From Bretschneidera sinensis (taxonomy: Eukaryota > Streptophyta > Magnoliopsida > Brassicales > Akaniaceae), in the NCBI GenBank assembly GCA_023935145.1, contig CM043697.1, positions 53,952,001-54,016,000 of the forward strand: a DNA stretch of 64,000 nucleotides, in the 5' to 3' direction. Every line of letters starts with the position of its first letter. Within the stretch, counting starts at the first letter, position 1. The position numbers and the translations under genes are program-made. Under the pieces are notes generated by a model, which saw only the letters and a program-made list of their open reading frames with translations, ran no database searches and was not told the DNA's origin. This document shows positions 30,438 to 42,460 of the stretch, one piece after another.

Positions 30438-32900
30438 TGTAATATCCGTATTTTAAAAAGTTGGGTAAGTGTATATTTTTTTATCAATATGACAAAGAGT
30501 TAAATCCCTGAATGGCTGAATGAAGATTTCTGGAGACTAAGGTTGAAAAGTAAAAAAAAAAAAAAAAAAAAAGCCAACTTGGAACAGTAACTCGGGGCAG
30601 CATACCTACTGCCACCGAGAGAACAATTCCAAGTGGGATAGTTTATATATTGGTTTTTGTTGTTTAATGGGAAGTGGAGAACAAAACATAATGATGATGT
30701 TTTTATCATTATGTTTGTTTTTTTTAATTTGGCATCTTATGAAGGCTTGAGGAAGAGGGATGGGGGGGCTACTGATTTTCAGCCGAGCTCCCTTATAAAT
30801 ATGGGATATGGGTTCGTGTAATTACACGAAGAAATTTTTTTATAGTTTCAAATATTTCATCTGTGTTCTTAAAACACTTGGAAGTTTAAAGAAAGGTGGA
30901 AGGAACAAAATTTTGAGGGTATTTTCAAAAATATTTCGGGAAGCTATCAAAATAGCAGAAGGTAATAAAGTAATGTTATTTTATCATTTATGAAAGTTTC
31001 AGGAGGTTAAAATAGAAAATTTTCAAACTGTGTAGTTTATGGAGAAAAGAAGAAATAATAAGAAATTTAAATTCCAATGTTATGCCAGGTGTTGGTAGTC
31101 AACAATCGGGAGAAAATTCGAGGAAGATCGGGAAAGGCAAAGAGGTGGCCCACGAGTAGCTTTAAAGTGCTACGTGGTGAGTTGGATTTACTCTTAGTAG
31201 TCTAAATAAAAATCAATTATTTGGTGATATTATTAAAATTAATTATTAAAGTATGCTAGGGTGATAGATGAAAAATTGATTTATGGGTATGATAGGAAAT
31301 TTGACCAGGTAGAAATATTTTTTCGGTGAGAAATGATATTTTTGAAAATCATAAGTTTATTTGAGGATAAAAGCAATAAATAAATTATTGATGAGATATA
31401 TAAATGTTTTAATACGAATTATGACGAGATGAATTTTAGTGGATCTTGTTAAATTTTTATGGATGATTTAAGATGAATTTTAGTGGATCTTGACAAATTC
31501 TGATGGACAAGTTGAGATGAAATTTAGTGGATCTGGACAAACTTTAATGAATTATTTGATGTGATTTGGGTAGAGAAGAATCTTGTGGAATTTTTATAAT
31601 TTGATAAAAAAAAAATCTGGATGATTGGATGTAAGAAATTTTAAAGAAACTTTGTTAGAATTAATTTGTGGATAATTAGGATAGTCAAATTAAGTGGTTG
31701 AAATCTTTATATTGTTTTTATATTTCTGTTTATATTACTGTTTCATATCATTGTTCATGCACATATGCATTAAATAATATAACCGAAAGAACCGGGAAGG
31801 CAGCCGGTCTAATGAAATAACCGTGACAGCCGGTATATGCTGGGATGAAAAATAAAAACCGTGACAGCCGGTATATGCTGGGATGAAAAATAAAAACCGT
31901 GACAGCCGGTATATACTGGGATGAAAAGTGAAAACCGTGACAGCCGGTATATGCTGGAATTAACCGGGAAGGCAGCCGGTCTGATGAGAATAAAAGAACC
32001 GAGAGGGCAGCCGGTCTAAGATAATAATAACCTGTCGACAGGTGGGAAGACGTTCCCATCATAATCATTCATGCATCTGCATCTGTTTTAATTATCATTG
32101 CATTATTTGAAATGCTGAGATGTTGTATATTAATTGTGAATTTAATTATAGATGGCTAGGTCTCATAAAAAGAGACAGTTATAATGATGAGATGTGTGAG
32201 ATGCTGAGTTGTGGTATATTAATTGTGAATTAAATTATAGATGGTTGGGTCTCATAAAAAGAGACAGCTATAATGATGAGATTTTCGAGATGCTGAGATG
32301 TGATACTTTTTGTGAATTTAATTATAGAAGGTTGAGTTTCATATAAAAAGACAGTGATAAGACTTATCTAAATGATGGACTTTTTGATGTGAACCTCATT
32401 ACGAGGTAATTAGGAAATAATTGATAGTCTTAAGGTGAACCAATGATTGAGAAGAAGAGATTGATAGTAGAAAGTTGTCATCAGGTTATGCGAAAAATAA
32501 ATTTTAATATTAAAGGATTATTGATGGAATTTGGAATACTTTCAGTAAATTTAATTCGCTGAGCTTGTGAAGCTCACTCCTCACTGTTCAATGATTTCAG
32601 GTAGCAATCAAGATAAATAGTCTGGTGGGTTGAGAATCAGACGAGATCTTTTTCTATAAGCCAAGTACGTGTCAATATCCTCAGACAATCGAGTTAAAGA
32701 CTTGTAAAAATTTTATTGTAAATATTCATGCATTTATGTATTTTATGTTTAAGTGAATATCAAATTTGTTTACCTCTCCTGTTAAAGGAAAAAAAAAATC
32801 TGGTAGTATTATATTTATTGTTGCATATATGTGTCGTGCTTGGATTTTCAAAATGTGATGACACCGTCCAGGGGTGGCCAACCTGGGATGGGTCGTTACA
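30438..32900 (+). mobile_element. Solo LTR of a Tekay-related subfamily
   Basis: 2463 bp from TGTAATATCCGTATT to GGGATGGGTCGTTACA, flanked by the target duplication TATGG (30433-30437 and 32901-32905). There is no internal region. Terminal sequences match the host family, but the body is longer, with a TATA box (TATAAAT at 30794) and a minisatellite at 31787-32040. It is best explained by LTR-LTR recombination after insertion into the LTR of the old element. Confidence 0.9.
31787..32040 (+). repeat. 38-bp LTR minisatellite
   Basis: Four successive units start AACCGTGACAGCCGGTATAT at 31819, 31857, 31895 and 31933, a regular 38-bp period. They are flanked by variant units with AACCGGGAAGGCAGCCGGTC. 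Each unit contains a CCGGTATATGCTGG near-palindrome. Confidence 0.9.
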
Positions 32901-34522
32901 TATGGATTCTGGAAAAACTGAAGAATAAATTAGAAATTTTAATATATATATATATATAGTCAGGTGTTGACGATCAGCAATCGGGGAAAATTGTTGAAAG
33001 AAGTAGGAAAGGCAAGGAGGTGATCCACGGGTAGCTCTAAGTGCTACGTGGTGAGCTAGATTTACTTTTAGTAATCGAGATAAATATGAAATATATAGTA
33101 ATGATATTTGGATTAATTATTAACCTATGATTTGATGATAGATGAAAGTTGATTGATGGGTATGATAGCAATAATTGATATGTTAGAGATTTATTATATG
33201 AGAAGTAAATATTATTGAAACAATGATTTGATTAAATATATAATGAAGGGATAAATGAAATTCTTTACAAGCTATAATTGATAATTTGATATGATATATG
33301 AGGAGAAAATTTAATGAATATGATCAAATAATAATTTTGAGAAAAAACTGGATAGCTAAATTGAACGTCTGAATGTATGCTTTTTTTTTTTTATATTATT
33401 GTTCATATGCATATTTCATTTCATTGTTAATATGCATATGCATGAAATGAAAAAAAACTGAGAGGGGGCAGTCTAAATGAAAACTAGGAGGGGAGCGGTC
33501 TAAATGAAAACTGCGACAACCGGCATATGCTGGATATAAATGAAAACCGTGATAGTCAGTAGATGTTGGAAATAAAAGAATAGGGAGGGGGCCGGTCTAA
33601 ATGAAAATCGTGACAGTTGGTATATGCTGGAAATAAATAAAAACCGTGACAGGTGGTAGATGCTATAAATAAAAAAACCGAGAAGGGGCCGGTCTAAACT
33701 AAAATATGTTGACATGTGGGAAGACGTTCCCAAATAACAATAATATTTAATCTATGCATCACATTGTTTTAAATATTGATTATTATTGCTTGAGGTGCTA
33801 AGGTATTATTCTTGATTGTGAATTTATTAATCGATAGAGAGATAGTTATGATGAGAAAGAAATATGAAAGTTTGATATGATAAAAATTATCTGAGTGATT
33901 AATTATATGTTGAAACCTCATAATGAGGTAAATAATGATGTTGAATTGAAAATTTAGAGATAATTAAATATATGATTGAAAGATTGATATGTTTGATGAG
34001 TAATTTAAGAAGAGATTGTATAATGGGGGAATTATGAAATTGAGTAGTGATAATAGAATATTGTTATTGAATTATATGAATAAATAGATGAATGAATATC
34101 AGAAGATTATTGAAGTAATTGAATTATAAGATGTGACTGGAAGTATATAATCGAGTACTTCTAGTAAATTTAATTCACTGAGCTTGTGAAGCTCACTCCT
34201 CATTGTTAAATAATTTCAGGTAGTAGACAGAACAAATAGATTGATAAATTGAGATTCAGACGGAGTCATTATCTGTAAGTCACGTGGTCCACATCCTCAG
34301 ACTAATGGAAAGAAAAACAATTGTAAATATTTATGCATACTATGTTGTATATACTATTCAGTTGAGATCTGAATGATGTAACTCCCTTGTTGAGGGTTGA
34401 GGATTTATGTATGTAGATAATTCAGTTGATGTTTTTATATTGTTGCATACATGTGTCGTGCTGGGATTTCAAAAAGTGATGACACCGTCTCAGGGGTGGC
34501 CAACTCGGGATGGGTCATTATA
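32901..34522 (+). mobile_element. 3' LTR of the old Tekay-like element, second part
   Basis: Starting from the second TATGG copy, the sequence continues the LTR broken at 30437 (GTCAGGTGTTGACGATCAGC, GATCCACGGGTAGCTCTAAG). It ends GGGATGGGTCATTATA at 34522. It includes a degraded minisatellite at 33455-33735 and a (TA)n tract near 32941. Confidence 0.85.
33455..33735 (+). repeat. Degraded LTR minisatellite
   Basis: Units of AAAACYGTGACAGYYGGTA and GGGGCCGGTCTAAA, the decayed counterpart of the 38-bp array at 31787. Confidence 0.75.
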
Positions 34523-35294
34523 TAAAGTATCAATCTTGATTATGAAATTATTGATAGACAAATGAGTCTCACAAAGAGACAGATAAGAAAGAAATATGAA
34601 AGTATGATATGATAAAAAAATTATTTGATTGATTGATTATATGTTGTGAACCTCATAACAAGGTAAATAATGGATGAGAAGAAAAATTGATATGTTTGAT
34701 GATTAATTTAAGAAAAGATTGATAAATGGTTGGAATTATGATATGAATAGTGATAATATAATGTTATTATTGAATTATATGAGATAATAGATGAATGAAT
34801 ATTGGAAGATTATTTGAAAGATTAAATTATTATATGTGAAGAAATAGATGAGTAATATTGGTGAATTAGAAACAATTGAATTATAAGATGTGACTAGAAG
34901 TACATAATCGAGTACTTCTAGTAAATTTAATTCACTGAGCTTATGCAGCTCACCCTTAATTGTTGAAAATTTTCAAGCAGTGAGCAGGATAGATAAAGTT
35001 TAGAGTTGATATCAGAGTAATTAATTTAAGTAAGTCTCATGGTCAAGTCCTCAGACATTGTAAGAAAGAAGAAATAAATTTTTTTATAAAATCTTATCAT
35101 GCATTTTGTTGTATTTATATATTGTTTCTGATAGGAGAATGATGATGTATCTCCTCTTAAAAGAGCTGAGGATTGGATGTAATTTTTAATTTCAGTTGAT
35201 GTATTTTTATATTGTTGCATATATGTGTCGTGCTATGATTTTAAAACGTGACGACACTGTCTCGGGGGTGACCAACCCAGGAGAGGTTGTTACA
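34523..35294 (+). mobile_element. Extra copy of a Tekay LTR 3' end
   Basis: It begins TAAAGTATCAATCTTGATTATG directly after the LTR end at 34522 and ends GAGAGGTTGTTACA at 35294. It repeats the last ~770 bp of the LTR in tandem and is closest to the remnant at 11370-12177, including an ATCTCCTCTTAAAAGAG segment absent from 33785-34522. Confidence 0.75.
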
Positions 35295-35425
35295 CCTAGT
35301 CATTGTTTCGATTAAAAATGTTGACAATATTGCATGGCATTCATATTAGATAAAGATTGAAACAAATTCATGTTAATTATTTGTTTTATCTTAGATTTAT
35401 CAGGGTATCCTAATCTTAAATGTCA

Positions 35426-36690
35426 TCATTCACATGCAGAATAATCACAAGACAGAAAATAATTCAAAACTGTGTCATTCTTTTTATTATTCACAACAAG
35501 TAAATAGAATAAATCGTGTTTGGGCACAAACTTGCTCATAGCAAAAAAAATTGTCCTTTCTAATGGACACCCTCTTATTATAGAACCTAACCTCAACCCC
35601 ATCTTCAACAGTGCATGGACAACAACCATATTATGCCTCATCTCGGGCTCATAGATCACTTCCTTGAGGACCAAGATACTATCCCCAAGATCCAATCGGT
35701 AAGATCCAATACCTTACACATCTAGGTAGGTATTGTTACCCATGAAGATCCTTTGTTCCCCTTTGGATAGTTCCTTATAGTCAAACAACCATTCATTTGT
35801 CTTGGCAATGTGGTGGGTTACACCAGAGTCAATCCACCACCCAATTATGTCTCTAGCCATAACATTGCACTCAATCACTTTAACAAACTCTCATTTGTTG
35901 GATCCTCCTTGTTTTGGGTGTCTTGAATCGCCCATATTTCCTTGCTTGTTTTCCGGGCAATTGGACTTGAAATGTCCATATTTACAGCATTTATAACAAG
36001 CAACCCGAGGAATAAAAGGTTTCTTGTTGTTACGGTGATGTGGCTGTGAATCTTTGAAGGCGGGCTTCCGAGCACCGAGTTGACGATTCTGATTTTTTGG
36101 TTTATTTTTGGCTAAATACAGCTCATCTTGCTGCACAAGGTTCAGTTTTGGTCCTTTTCTCCAAGCTATCAAATCTTTCTCGATTTCCAACATAGATGGC
36201 AAATCTCTCACCTTTTTAATGGAGCCACTAAGTCTTAGGGTAAAGGCAGCAGAGTCCAATGAATGAGGCAAAGTATTTAGGATAGTTGCTATCTACATTT
36301 TCTCTAAAATCTGAGTTCCAACAATTTCGAGGTCCTTGGCCATAACAATCATTTTATTGTAATGGTCAATCACATTTTCACTCCCCTTCATTCTATAGGT
36401 TTTGTAGTTATAGAGGAGAAGTTGTGTTCACCTCATAAATGGTGTCATACTTTTCATTGATGGCCATCCATAAATCTTTTGTAGTTTTAAAATTCTCAAA
36501 AACCTTTATCAAAGTGTCCTCAATGAACATCAACATAAGACTCTTCTCTTTATAGTGTTATTGACTACATAATTGACGTTATCATGGATTAGGCCATACC
36601 TAATTTTTGTACTCTACATATCATAGTTGGCACCATTAAGATGTTCAATTTTTGCTAATTCAAAAACAACCAATTCGTTAGCCGACTATG
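35426..36690 (-). pseudogene. Copia gag and protease fragment
   Basis: On the minus strand the order is gag then protease. Gag is readable from about 36660 (IEHLNGANYD), through GSENVIDHYNKMIVMAKDLE and LPHSLDSAAFTLRL, to the zinc knuckle CYKCCKYGHFKSNC at about 35990. The protease region near 35810-35850 decays. The pre-integrase stretch LGDSILVLKEVIYEPEMRHN and FFAMSKFVPKHDLFYLLVVN occupies 35426-35695. Stops are frequent in the N-terminal half. The fragment breaks off before integrase at about 35400, so the 3' part of this element is missing. Confidence 0.8.
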
Positions 36691-36694
36691 TAGT

Positions 36695-36870
36695 CGTCTA
36701 GGAGGCTGCTAGGCGACAAGTGACTGCTAAGGGACTAAACAGGAGATTGGTAGTTGCTAGGCGATTGGGCATGAGACTAGTGGTTGATAGGTGACTGAGC
36801 AAGTGACTGTTGGCCGCTAGGTTACTTGGAAGTCAACTAATCGATTAGGTAGTCGACTGGAGGTGTTTCG
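36695..36870 (-). repeat. 30-bp tandem repeats in the copia leader
   Basis: Four to five degenerate units of about 30 bp (variants of GTTGCTAGGCGATTGGGCAT and GTTGATAGGTGACTGAGCAA) lie between PBS and gag. The period is a multiple of three, and one minus-strand frame gives repeated AQSPSN-like peptides with stops. Confidence 0.6.
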
Positions 36871-36891
36871 GGTGTTTTCAAGGTAATTTCA

Positions 36892-36903
36892 GCTTTGATA
36901 CCA
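36892..36903 (-). other. PBS of the minus-strand copia element
   Basis: On the minus strand, TGGTATCAAAGC lies one base from the LTR edge at 36905; tRNA-Met-type with one change. Confidence 0.85.
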
Positions 36904-36947
36904 CTGTTTGGTTTATGTGCTGGGGTTTCTTCTTGGATAATGTTTAT

Positions 36948-37085
36948 CCATATTTCTTGATCATCTTTAACTAATGATCAGATATGTCATTATCCATATT
37001 TTTATGTCATCTTTAATTGATGATCAGATATGTTCTTATCCATATTTCATGATCATCTCTTAACTGATGATTAGTTATCACCTCT
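36948..37085. repeat. 46-bp tandem repeat in copia LTR
   Basis: Three units start CCATATTT at 36948, 36994 and 37040, each with a TGATCATCTTTAA and GATGATCAGATAT pair that can fold back. Confidence 0.85.
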
Positions 37086-37564
37086 TAACAACGAAATAAC
37101 ATCCAACTTATTAAAAATAGCATTTAACACCAGATTAATTAAGCTTAATCCATTATACAACCATTATCTAACACTGGGAGGTAAAACAAAACACTCCCAG
37201 AAAGAAGCATTAAAGGAACAATTTGCTTATGTACAGAGCAAACAATTTGCTCTATTATTACCACTAGAATCATTAATAAGGCTCGGTGATCTAACCAACT
37301 TCATTGACAGATTGAGAACCTAAACTATGTTGTCCTTTAACAAAATCCTTTTGGTAAAAAATTTCATACAACTCAAAAGCTGAGTTGAAGTGTATGTATG
37401 GAGAACAGTTGAAGGAGGGTTAAAATTGTTTTGAACCCATTTAAGCTTAAATAAGAAACCAAACATAGCCAAAGGACAAAAGAAATAATTTTCTATGAAT
37501 TAGGGAACACTTCTAATCAATTTATGTTGTCTGTCTTGTTACAAGAGAGCACTACAACCTCTCC

Positions 37565-37572
37565 TATTTATA
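37565..37572 (-). promoter_or_regulatory. TATA box of minus-strand copia LTR
   Basis: TATAAATA on the minus strand, upstream of the repeats and PBS in the element's own orientation. Confidence 0.5.
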
Positions 37573-37714
37573 CACATACAAGGCTACCTCAAGAGCCACG
37601 TAAGAATACTAAAAACATAAATTAATTACATAAATAAATTAAAATTCATCTTGAAATACCAAGTGAATAAAACCAAACTTCTACCATGAACCTTGAAAAT
37701 AAATATAGAAAACA

Positions 37715-39127
37715 AGTAAGGAGAGAGATTATGTGATGTAACATGTGAGTGAAGTTTTAAGATGGAAAAGTGGGTCTTTTCTATAAAAGTCAATTTCTAT
37801 TCACTTGTAAAATGACTTAAGTCAAAAAACTAAGTAAGCCATTTTCCTTCAAAATGGTAATTTTTTATTATAAACATTTTACACTCAATCAAACACAATG
37901 AATATACCATTTAAAATGAAAATTATCTTTTACCAATGATTTTACGGTAAAATAAAATAACTTTAAATAATCAGAATTCTATTTCAGACAAATACAACTA
38001 TTTTGTGCTATAACTGCTTAACAATTTCTAAACTGTCAATTTGAATTTTAAATTTAGATCAAGATTATAATTGATTCATTTCAATCTAATAGTGTGAGAT
38101 ATGCGTACGCGCATGTTAATATAACAAAGCTAAAATTTTAAAATGGGTTAAAAAATTGGAATGATTGATTAGATATTTAAAGATAAAGAAAGAGAGAGGA
38201 TAGTGAAACATTGTTGCGGTTATCTCTTTTGTGCCACAATTAAAAGCCAAAAGTTAAGTGAAAGAGAGTGGGAAAGATAAAAGTGAAAACTGTATAAAGA
38301 TAGAAAGTGGAGACTGTAGAAGGAGATTATAGGACTGTTGATATTTTTTAGGTCAAATAATCATGTTACTCTTAAATTAATATCAAACCTTATTCTTTTA
38401 TTAAATTTTTTTTATGTAATTTGCTAATTAAGTTGGAACCAACTCAACTCTTATTTTAATAATAGATTATAACCAAATTAGTTGTCATTAAATTTCCCGT
38501 GCCACATGCGACATCAAAAGCGCAAGACAAGTTTCAAGAGTATACATGCCACATGGGTACTTGTTTATATACTCTTGAAAAGTATTTTTTTTTCCTTTGT
38601 TATTTTAAAATGTATAACACTTCAAATTTTTACTAATGAGGTTTTAGTTAAATGGAAAATATTAGGGTTGAGGTCTATTATTAACGTGTGGATTATTTAT
38701 TTATATAGTGATTATATCTTTTACCATAGATAGATAATATGATAGTATTGTATGTGAGTTACAAGATAGTATTGTAAATAAATTTATTATTGTTCTTGTA
38801 TAGCATAAAACTCATTCTTAGCAGAATTTATGAAATTGTTTTTGTTTCTTATAAACAGATACCACGCTAAACACTCCTAAACAAATAGTTTAAAAAATAG
38901 TTTTTGCTTACAAGAAACTGTATTTATCTCAGAAAAAATGTTTTAATTGTTTTACCAAACACCAAAAAATACTCGATTTCTTATACATTTGATACATGTT
39001 TTTATTTTCTTTTTGGTAATGTGGTAGGCATGCTGACTCAAGTTTGAGAGAAACTTGGATTTGGAGATTCTACCAAGCAAAAACCCAATATATAATGTTG
39101 GAATTTGGAAACTATATAAACCAAAAA
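37715..39127. other. AT-rich DNA without a recognised gene
   Basis: I see no coding region, RNA gene or recognisable element. Short open stretches (for example 38482-38733) have no familiar motif and AT-driven composition. The sequence could be a piece of ordinary intergenic DNA or unrecognised transposon 3' ends. Confidence 0.5.
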
Positions 39128-39177
39128 ACTTAAGAGCTTTCTAGATGCTTCTTCAAGCTTTTAATAAGGGTGTATTG

Positions 39178-39182
39178 AGTCG
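39178..39182 (+). repeat. Target site duplication AGTCG (left)
   Basis: AGTCG before the LTR at 39183 equals 45373-45377 after the 3' LTR. The uninterrupted site TTGAGTCGTCATC is present near 56200. Confidence 0.9.
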
Positions 39183-40481
39183 TGATGAAAGCCATAAAAT
39201 GCATCTCAATAGTGCTTAATTGTTAGCATTTTAGGGTTGATCTCGGTTTTAATTGCAGTTTTATACATTAATAACTCTAAAGTGATATCCTTGGATTGTT
39301 GATCTATTTCGGTGCATTTTCAGGTACTTTGAGTTAAAAAAAGATGGCAAAGTAATTGTTGTTTAAAGCGCGAAGATTCCATGCATAACGGAGTGTCGGA
39401 GTGGTTGTAGAGAAGCAAAAATGAAGAAAACCACCTTCAATAGGCGCCTAGGCTTGGACCAGTGAGGGCCTAGGCGCCCAGAACATGCATAAGATCAAGC
39501 ACCAGCTAGCGCTTAGGCGCCCACCAGGGAGGGCCGCGGTGCCCAGAACCTCCCCAACCTCAGCCTTCAGCAAGAGCCACGGTCCCCACAAGGCAGGGTC
39601 GTGGCGCCCAGAAGCACACCTCTCCAAAGACCAAGGCCAAGCCACAGCACCCACAAGTAAGAGCCGAGGCATGCACTCAAAAGTTTGTCTCTGAGTTATG
39701 ACCTAATTAGTACTTTAATGCTTGTTTAAACCCTAGAACACCCTTGGAAATTTTGTAATATAAATAGATCACTTAAGGTTTGAGAGGGGGACATTAAGGA
39801 AGAGGGCCGAAGGCCGAAAAACTCAAGGGAGAGCTACCACATTCTCCCCCATGGCCAACTGAGCCAAGCAAGGCGAAGGGATGAATCCCTAGGTGTAGTT
39901 GTTCTTATTTTCCTAATTAATTCAGTTGTAATTGGGATTTATTATCAAAACATTGTTATGATTTACTCTTTAATTTAATTAGAAGAATTTCTCTTAATCC
40001 GGTGATTGCATTTTTCTCCTCTATATAAGAGTTCGGTAGATTTATTTTATAGATTTGTCCATTACTGCGATATTGTCATAGAGATATATTGTTGTTTCTT
40101 GATAATCTATAAGATATGTCATGTGTTCTTGAATCGAAGATAAAGAGTATTTCATAGCAATTACATTAGGGTTTATATATGTGCTTGATTGAATATTTTT
40201 CGATTGCTTGTTTGGGATGTAAAACTTGCAATCGAGATAAAAACAAACTGAATTGAGATTGGGATAAGGCAACGAACCTAGGGAGGATTCTCGGAACCTT
40301 GTTGCTTCCATTATATTTACACTACTTCACATTACTTCAATAACAAAACTTAAATTCTCTCGTTTAACTTTTATCGTTCGTTTTAAGGTTTGCGCTTTCT
40401 CTTGTAGATCGTTTGTCTCCCTGTGGAATCGACACCCCAAAACTGTGCTACAACTACCGCATTATACTTTCGGTGTATTCA
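39183..40481 (+). mobile_element. 5' LTR of Athila-related element 2
   Basis: TGATGAAAGCC... to ...GGTGTATTCA. U3 carries GGCGCCTAGGC and GGGCCTAGGCGCCC palindromes at 39443-39530, then TATAAATA at 39759. It lacks about 45 bp present in the 3' LTR near 44876. Confidence 0.9.
39759..39766 (+). promoter_or_regulatory. TATA box in LTR of Athila-related element 2
   Basis: TATAAATA, conserved at 44606-44613 in the 3' LTR. Confidence 0.55.
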
Positions 40482-40486
40482 AATTT

Positions 40487-40504
40487 TGGCGCCGTTGCCG
40501 GGGA
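40487..40504 (+). other. PBS (tRNA-Asp type)
   Basis: TGGCGCCGTTGCCGGGGA five bases after the LTR, a full complement to the 3' end of plant tRNA-Asp. Confidence 0.9.
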
Positions 40505-40687
40505 GACGCGCTTAAGAATAAGGAAGATTGTCAACTTTGAGACAAGACGGTAGAAGAATTGTGAATAGTTTTTTTTTTTGTAGTTTGTAAAGGCAGTAAC
40601 TTCGTTCCCTCTTTTAGCTTGCTGCATTATTTTTTGTTGTTGTTTTTTTTTATTTTGTGATCTTACATTCCCCGATATAGAGACACC

Positions 40688-42380
40688 TTGGGTAGATTTG
40701 CTTGCAGGCCTGTGTTAGAGTCAGAATTAAATTCTTTTCTAAATCCTTTATTTGACAATCCATCTAGTCCCGAAGAAATGAGTGAGCATGAATATCAACC
40801 CCCTAGGACCCTTCAAGATTACCTCCACCCTACACGCACAGCCACAGGATCATGCATCATGTTTCCAGCTAATACTCGCCAACTAGATTTTAAAACAGGG
40901 ATGATACAATTACTCCCTACATTTAATGGCTTGGAAAGTGAAAACCCATATGTGCACATTAAGGAATTTGAGGAAGTAGTTGTGACTTTTCATAGTCAAG
41001 ATGCAACTACTGACATTATGAGACTTAAGTTCTTTCCTTTCGCTTTGAAGGATAGAACTAATAGTTGGCTATACTCACTGAGACTACGATCTATTGGGTC
41101 ATGGACTGAGATGACTCGGATTTTCTTTAATAAATACTTTCCCCAACATAAAACCAATGCTTTAAAAAGGCAAATCTCCACCTTTGCACAAAAGGATAGT
41201 GAGACTTTGTATCAGTCTTGGGAGAGATTTAAGGAGTTGTTGAGTATATGCCCTCACCATGGGTATGAGAATTGGCGCTTAGTGAGCTATTTTTTTGAGG
41301 GACTTACATATAGAGAGCGCTAATTTGTAGAGATGATGTGTAATGGTGAGTTTTTACAAAAAGATCATGATGAGGCCATAGAATACCTCAATGAGCTTGC
41401 TGAAAAAGCTCACACTTGGACTGGACCTAGTGCAATTGAAAGCACAATAGGTCACGACCTGTAGGAAACCAAAATGGTTGTGGAATTTACCATCTTAAGG
41501 AAAAGGACAACCTAAAAGCTAAGGCCGAGATGCTCACTAGGGAATTAGATGTGTTAAAGACTAAGAGCTTACAGCCAACACACATAGCTAATCATGCAAG
41601 GTCTTTTGAATCATATTTTGTGTGTGGCGGGGTAGATCATCTCACCCAAGAATGTCCCACATTTGTGGAGATGAGAGGGGTGTATGAGGAACAATGTAAT
41701 ACCTTAGGTATGTACAAGAAGCCTTTTTCACCTTTCTCTAATACCTATAATCCGGAGTGGCGGAATCACTCCAATTTTAGCTGGAAATCTGAAAACCAGC
41801 CGCCTACACAACCCACTAGATCATATCTTGCACCATATCATGCACCTGCACCTTCTAGGAGTCCTTTAGAAGAAACTTTGCATGCTTTTATTGAGGCATA
41901 GGGTAAGACTAATCAAAGGCTTGAATCTTTAATTACGTAGGTTGTTGAAGAACATAAAGATCTAAAGAGCCAAGTGTCCAAATTAATGACATCCTTGAGT
42001 GTGAATTAGCGAGGTACGTTCCTTTCCCAAGCTCAATCCACACCCAATGATCAACACATGGCACAAAAGAATTTAAAGGAGGTGAATGCCATTGTGACAC
42101 TAAGTGGTAAGTCATTACACATCTCAACACCGAACAAATAAGAGGATGTGGACGAGAGCCACCAAGTATATATGATTGACTCACCCATGGAAAAGGTCCA
42201 TCACCTTAATCCATTGGAGTCAATCCACACCCATGGTTTCACAAGAGCATATATTGAGTCAGAATCTGCAGATGTTACTAATAACATCCTTGAGGCTTCT
42301 TTAAAGCATGCAAGCACGAAATTTTGCAGTGAAGCAGTTACTGGTGCATTCAGCTCATGTTTGTCTATGAGGGAATAAGA
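40688..42380 (+). pseudogene. Gag of Athila-related element 2, broken
   Basis: The main open block 40688-41323 (MGRFACRPVLESELNSFLNP) has PRTLQDYLHPTRTAT, TGMIQLLPTFNGLESENPYV, MRLKFFPFALKDRTNSWLYS, RIFFNKYFPQHKTNALKRQI and LLSICPHHGYENWRLVSYFF. This is the standard Athila/Tat capsid order. A stop at 41321 is followed by more Gag (LQKDHDEAIEYLNELAEKAH) with stops near 41460. A block at 41530-41901 has a degraded Cys/His box (CGGVDHLTQECP) and NTYNPEWRNHSNFSW. The rest to 42380 includes VNAIVTLSGKSL, the peptide just before protease in relatives. No protease follows. Confidence 0.8.
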
Positions 42381-42460
42381 GCGTCTGGCTGAAAACGTAA
42401 AACTTAGCACTTATGGGAGGCACCCCATAGCATATCCTTTTATTTTTATTGTTTTTCGCA
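42381..42460 (+). promoter_or_regulatory. Conserved block shared with Athila-related element 1
   Basis: GCGTCTGGCTGAAAACGTAA, then AACTTAGCACTTATGGGAGG, CACCCCATAGCATATCCTTT and TATTTTTA. It corresponds to 25466-25545 and, as there, sits right after coding. Confidence 0.55.

Larger units (their letters stand above)
11288..34522 (+). mobile_element. Old Tekay/Del-like element hosting three nested insertions
   Basis: Removing the three insertions (13022-18881, 19468-28199 and 30438-32900, each with one target copy) leaves one plus-strand element. In order it has LTR end, PBS, gag, protease, RT, part of RNase H and a 3' LTR. Two coding junctions close in frame with the flanking protein: gag across the GATTT site and protease across the GCRTC site. 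Integrase is missing because RNase H is fused to LTR sequence near 29790. Every coding block contains stops, so this is the oldest element in its stack. Confidence 0.8.
36905..37714 (-). mobile_element. 5' LTR of the minus-strand copia element
   Basis: The inner edge is well fixed by the PBS (plus strand TGTTTGGTTTATG). The outer edge is a guess: AAACA at 37714 gives TGTTT...AAACA ends and about 810 bp. It contains TATAAATA on the minus strand at 37565-37572 and three 46-bp repeats at 36948-37085. Confidence 0.55.

Noticed and set aside
30500..30709. Minus-strand open frame in the solo LTR
   Set aside because: Poly-Phe from an A-run and no known motif; LTR sequence.
38482..38733. Small plus-strand open frame in low-copy DNA
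   Set aside because: AT-rich composition, no recognisable motif, no splice or promoter context.
39448..39694. Overlapping GC-rich open frames on both strands
   Set aside because: They lie in LTR U3 and repeat in the other LTR with changes. The length comes from the GC-rich palindrome cluster, not from coding.
40487..40504. Possible tRNA gene remnant
   Set aside because: It is only the 18-nt primer binding site complementary to the 3' end of tRNA-Asp; no tRNA body is present.
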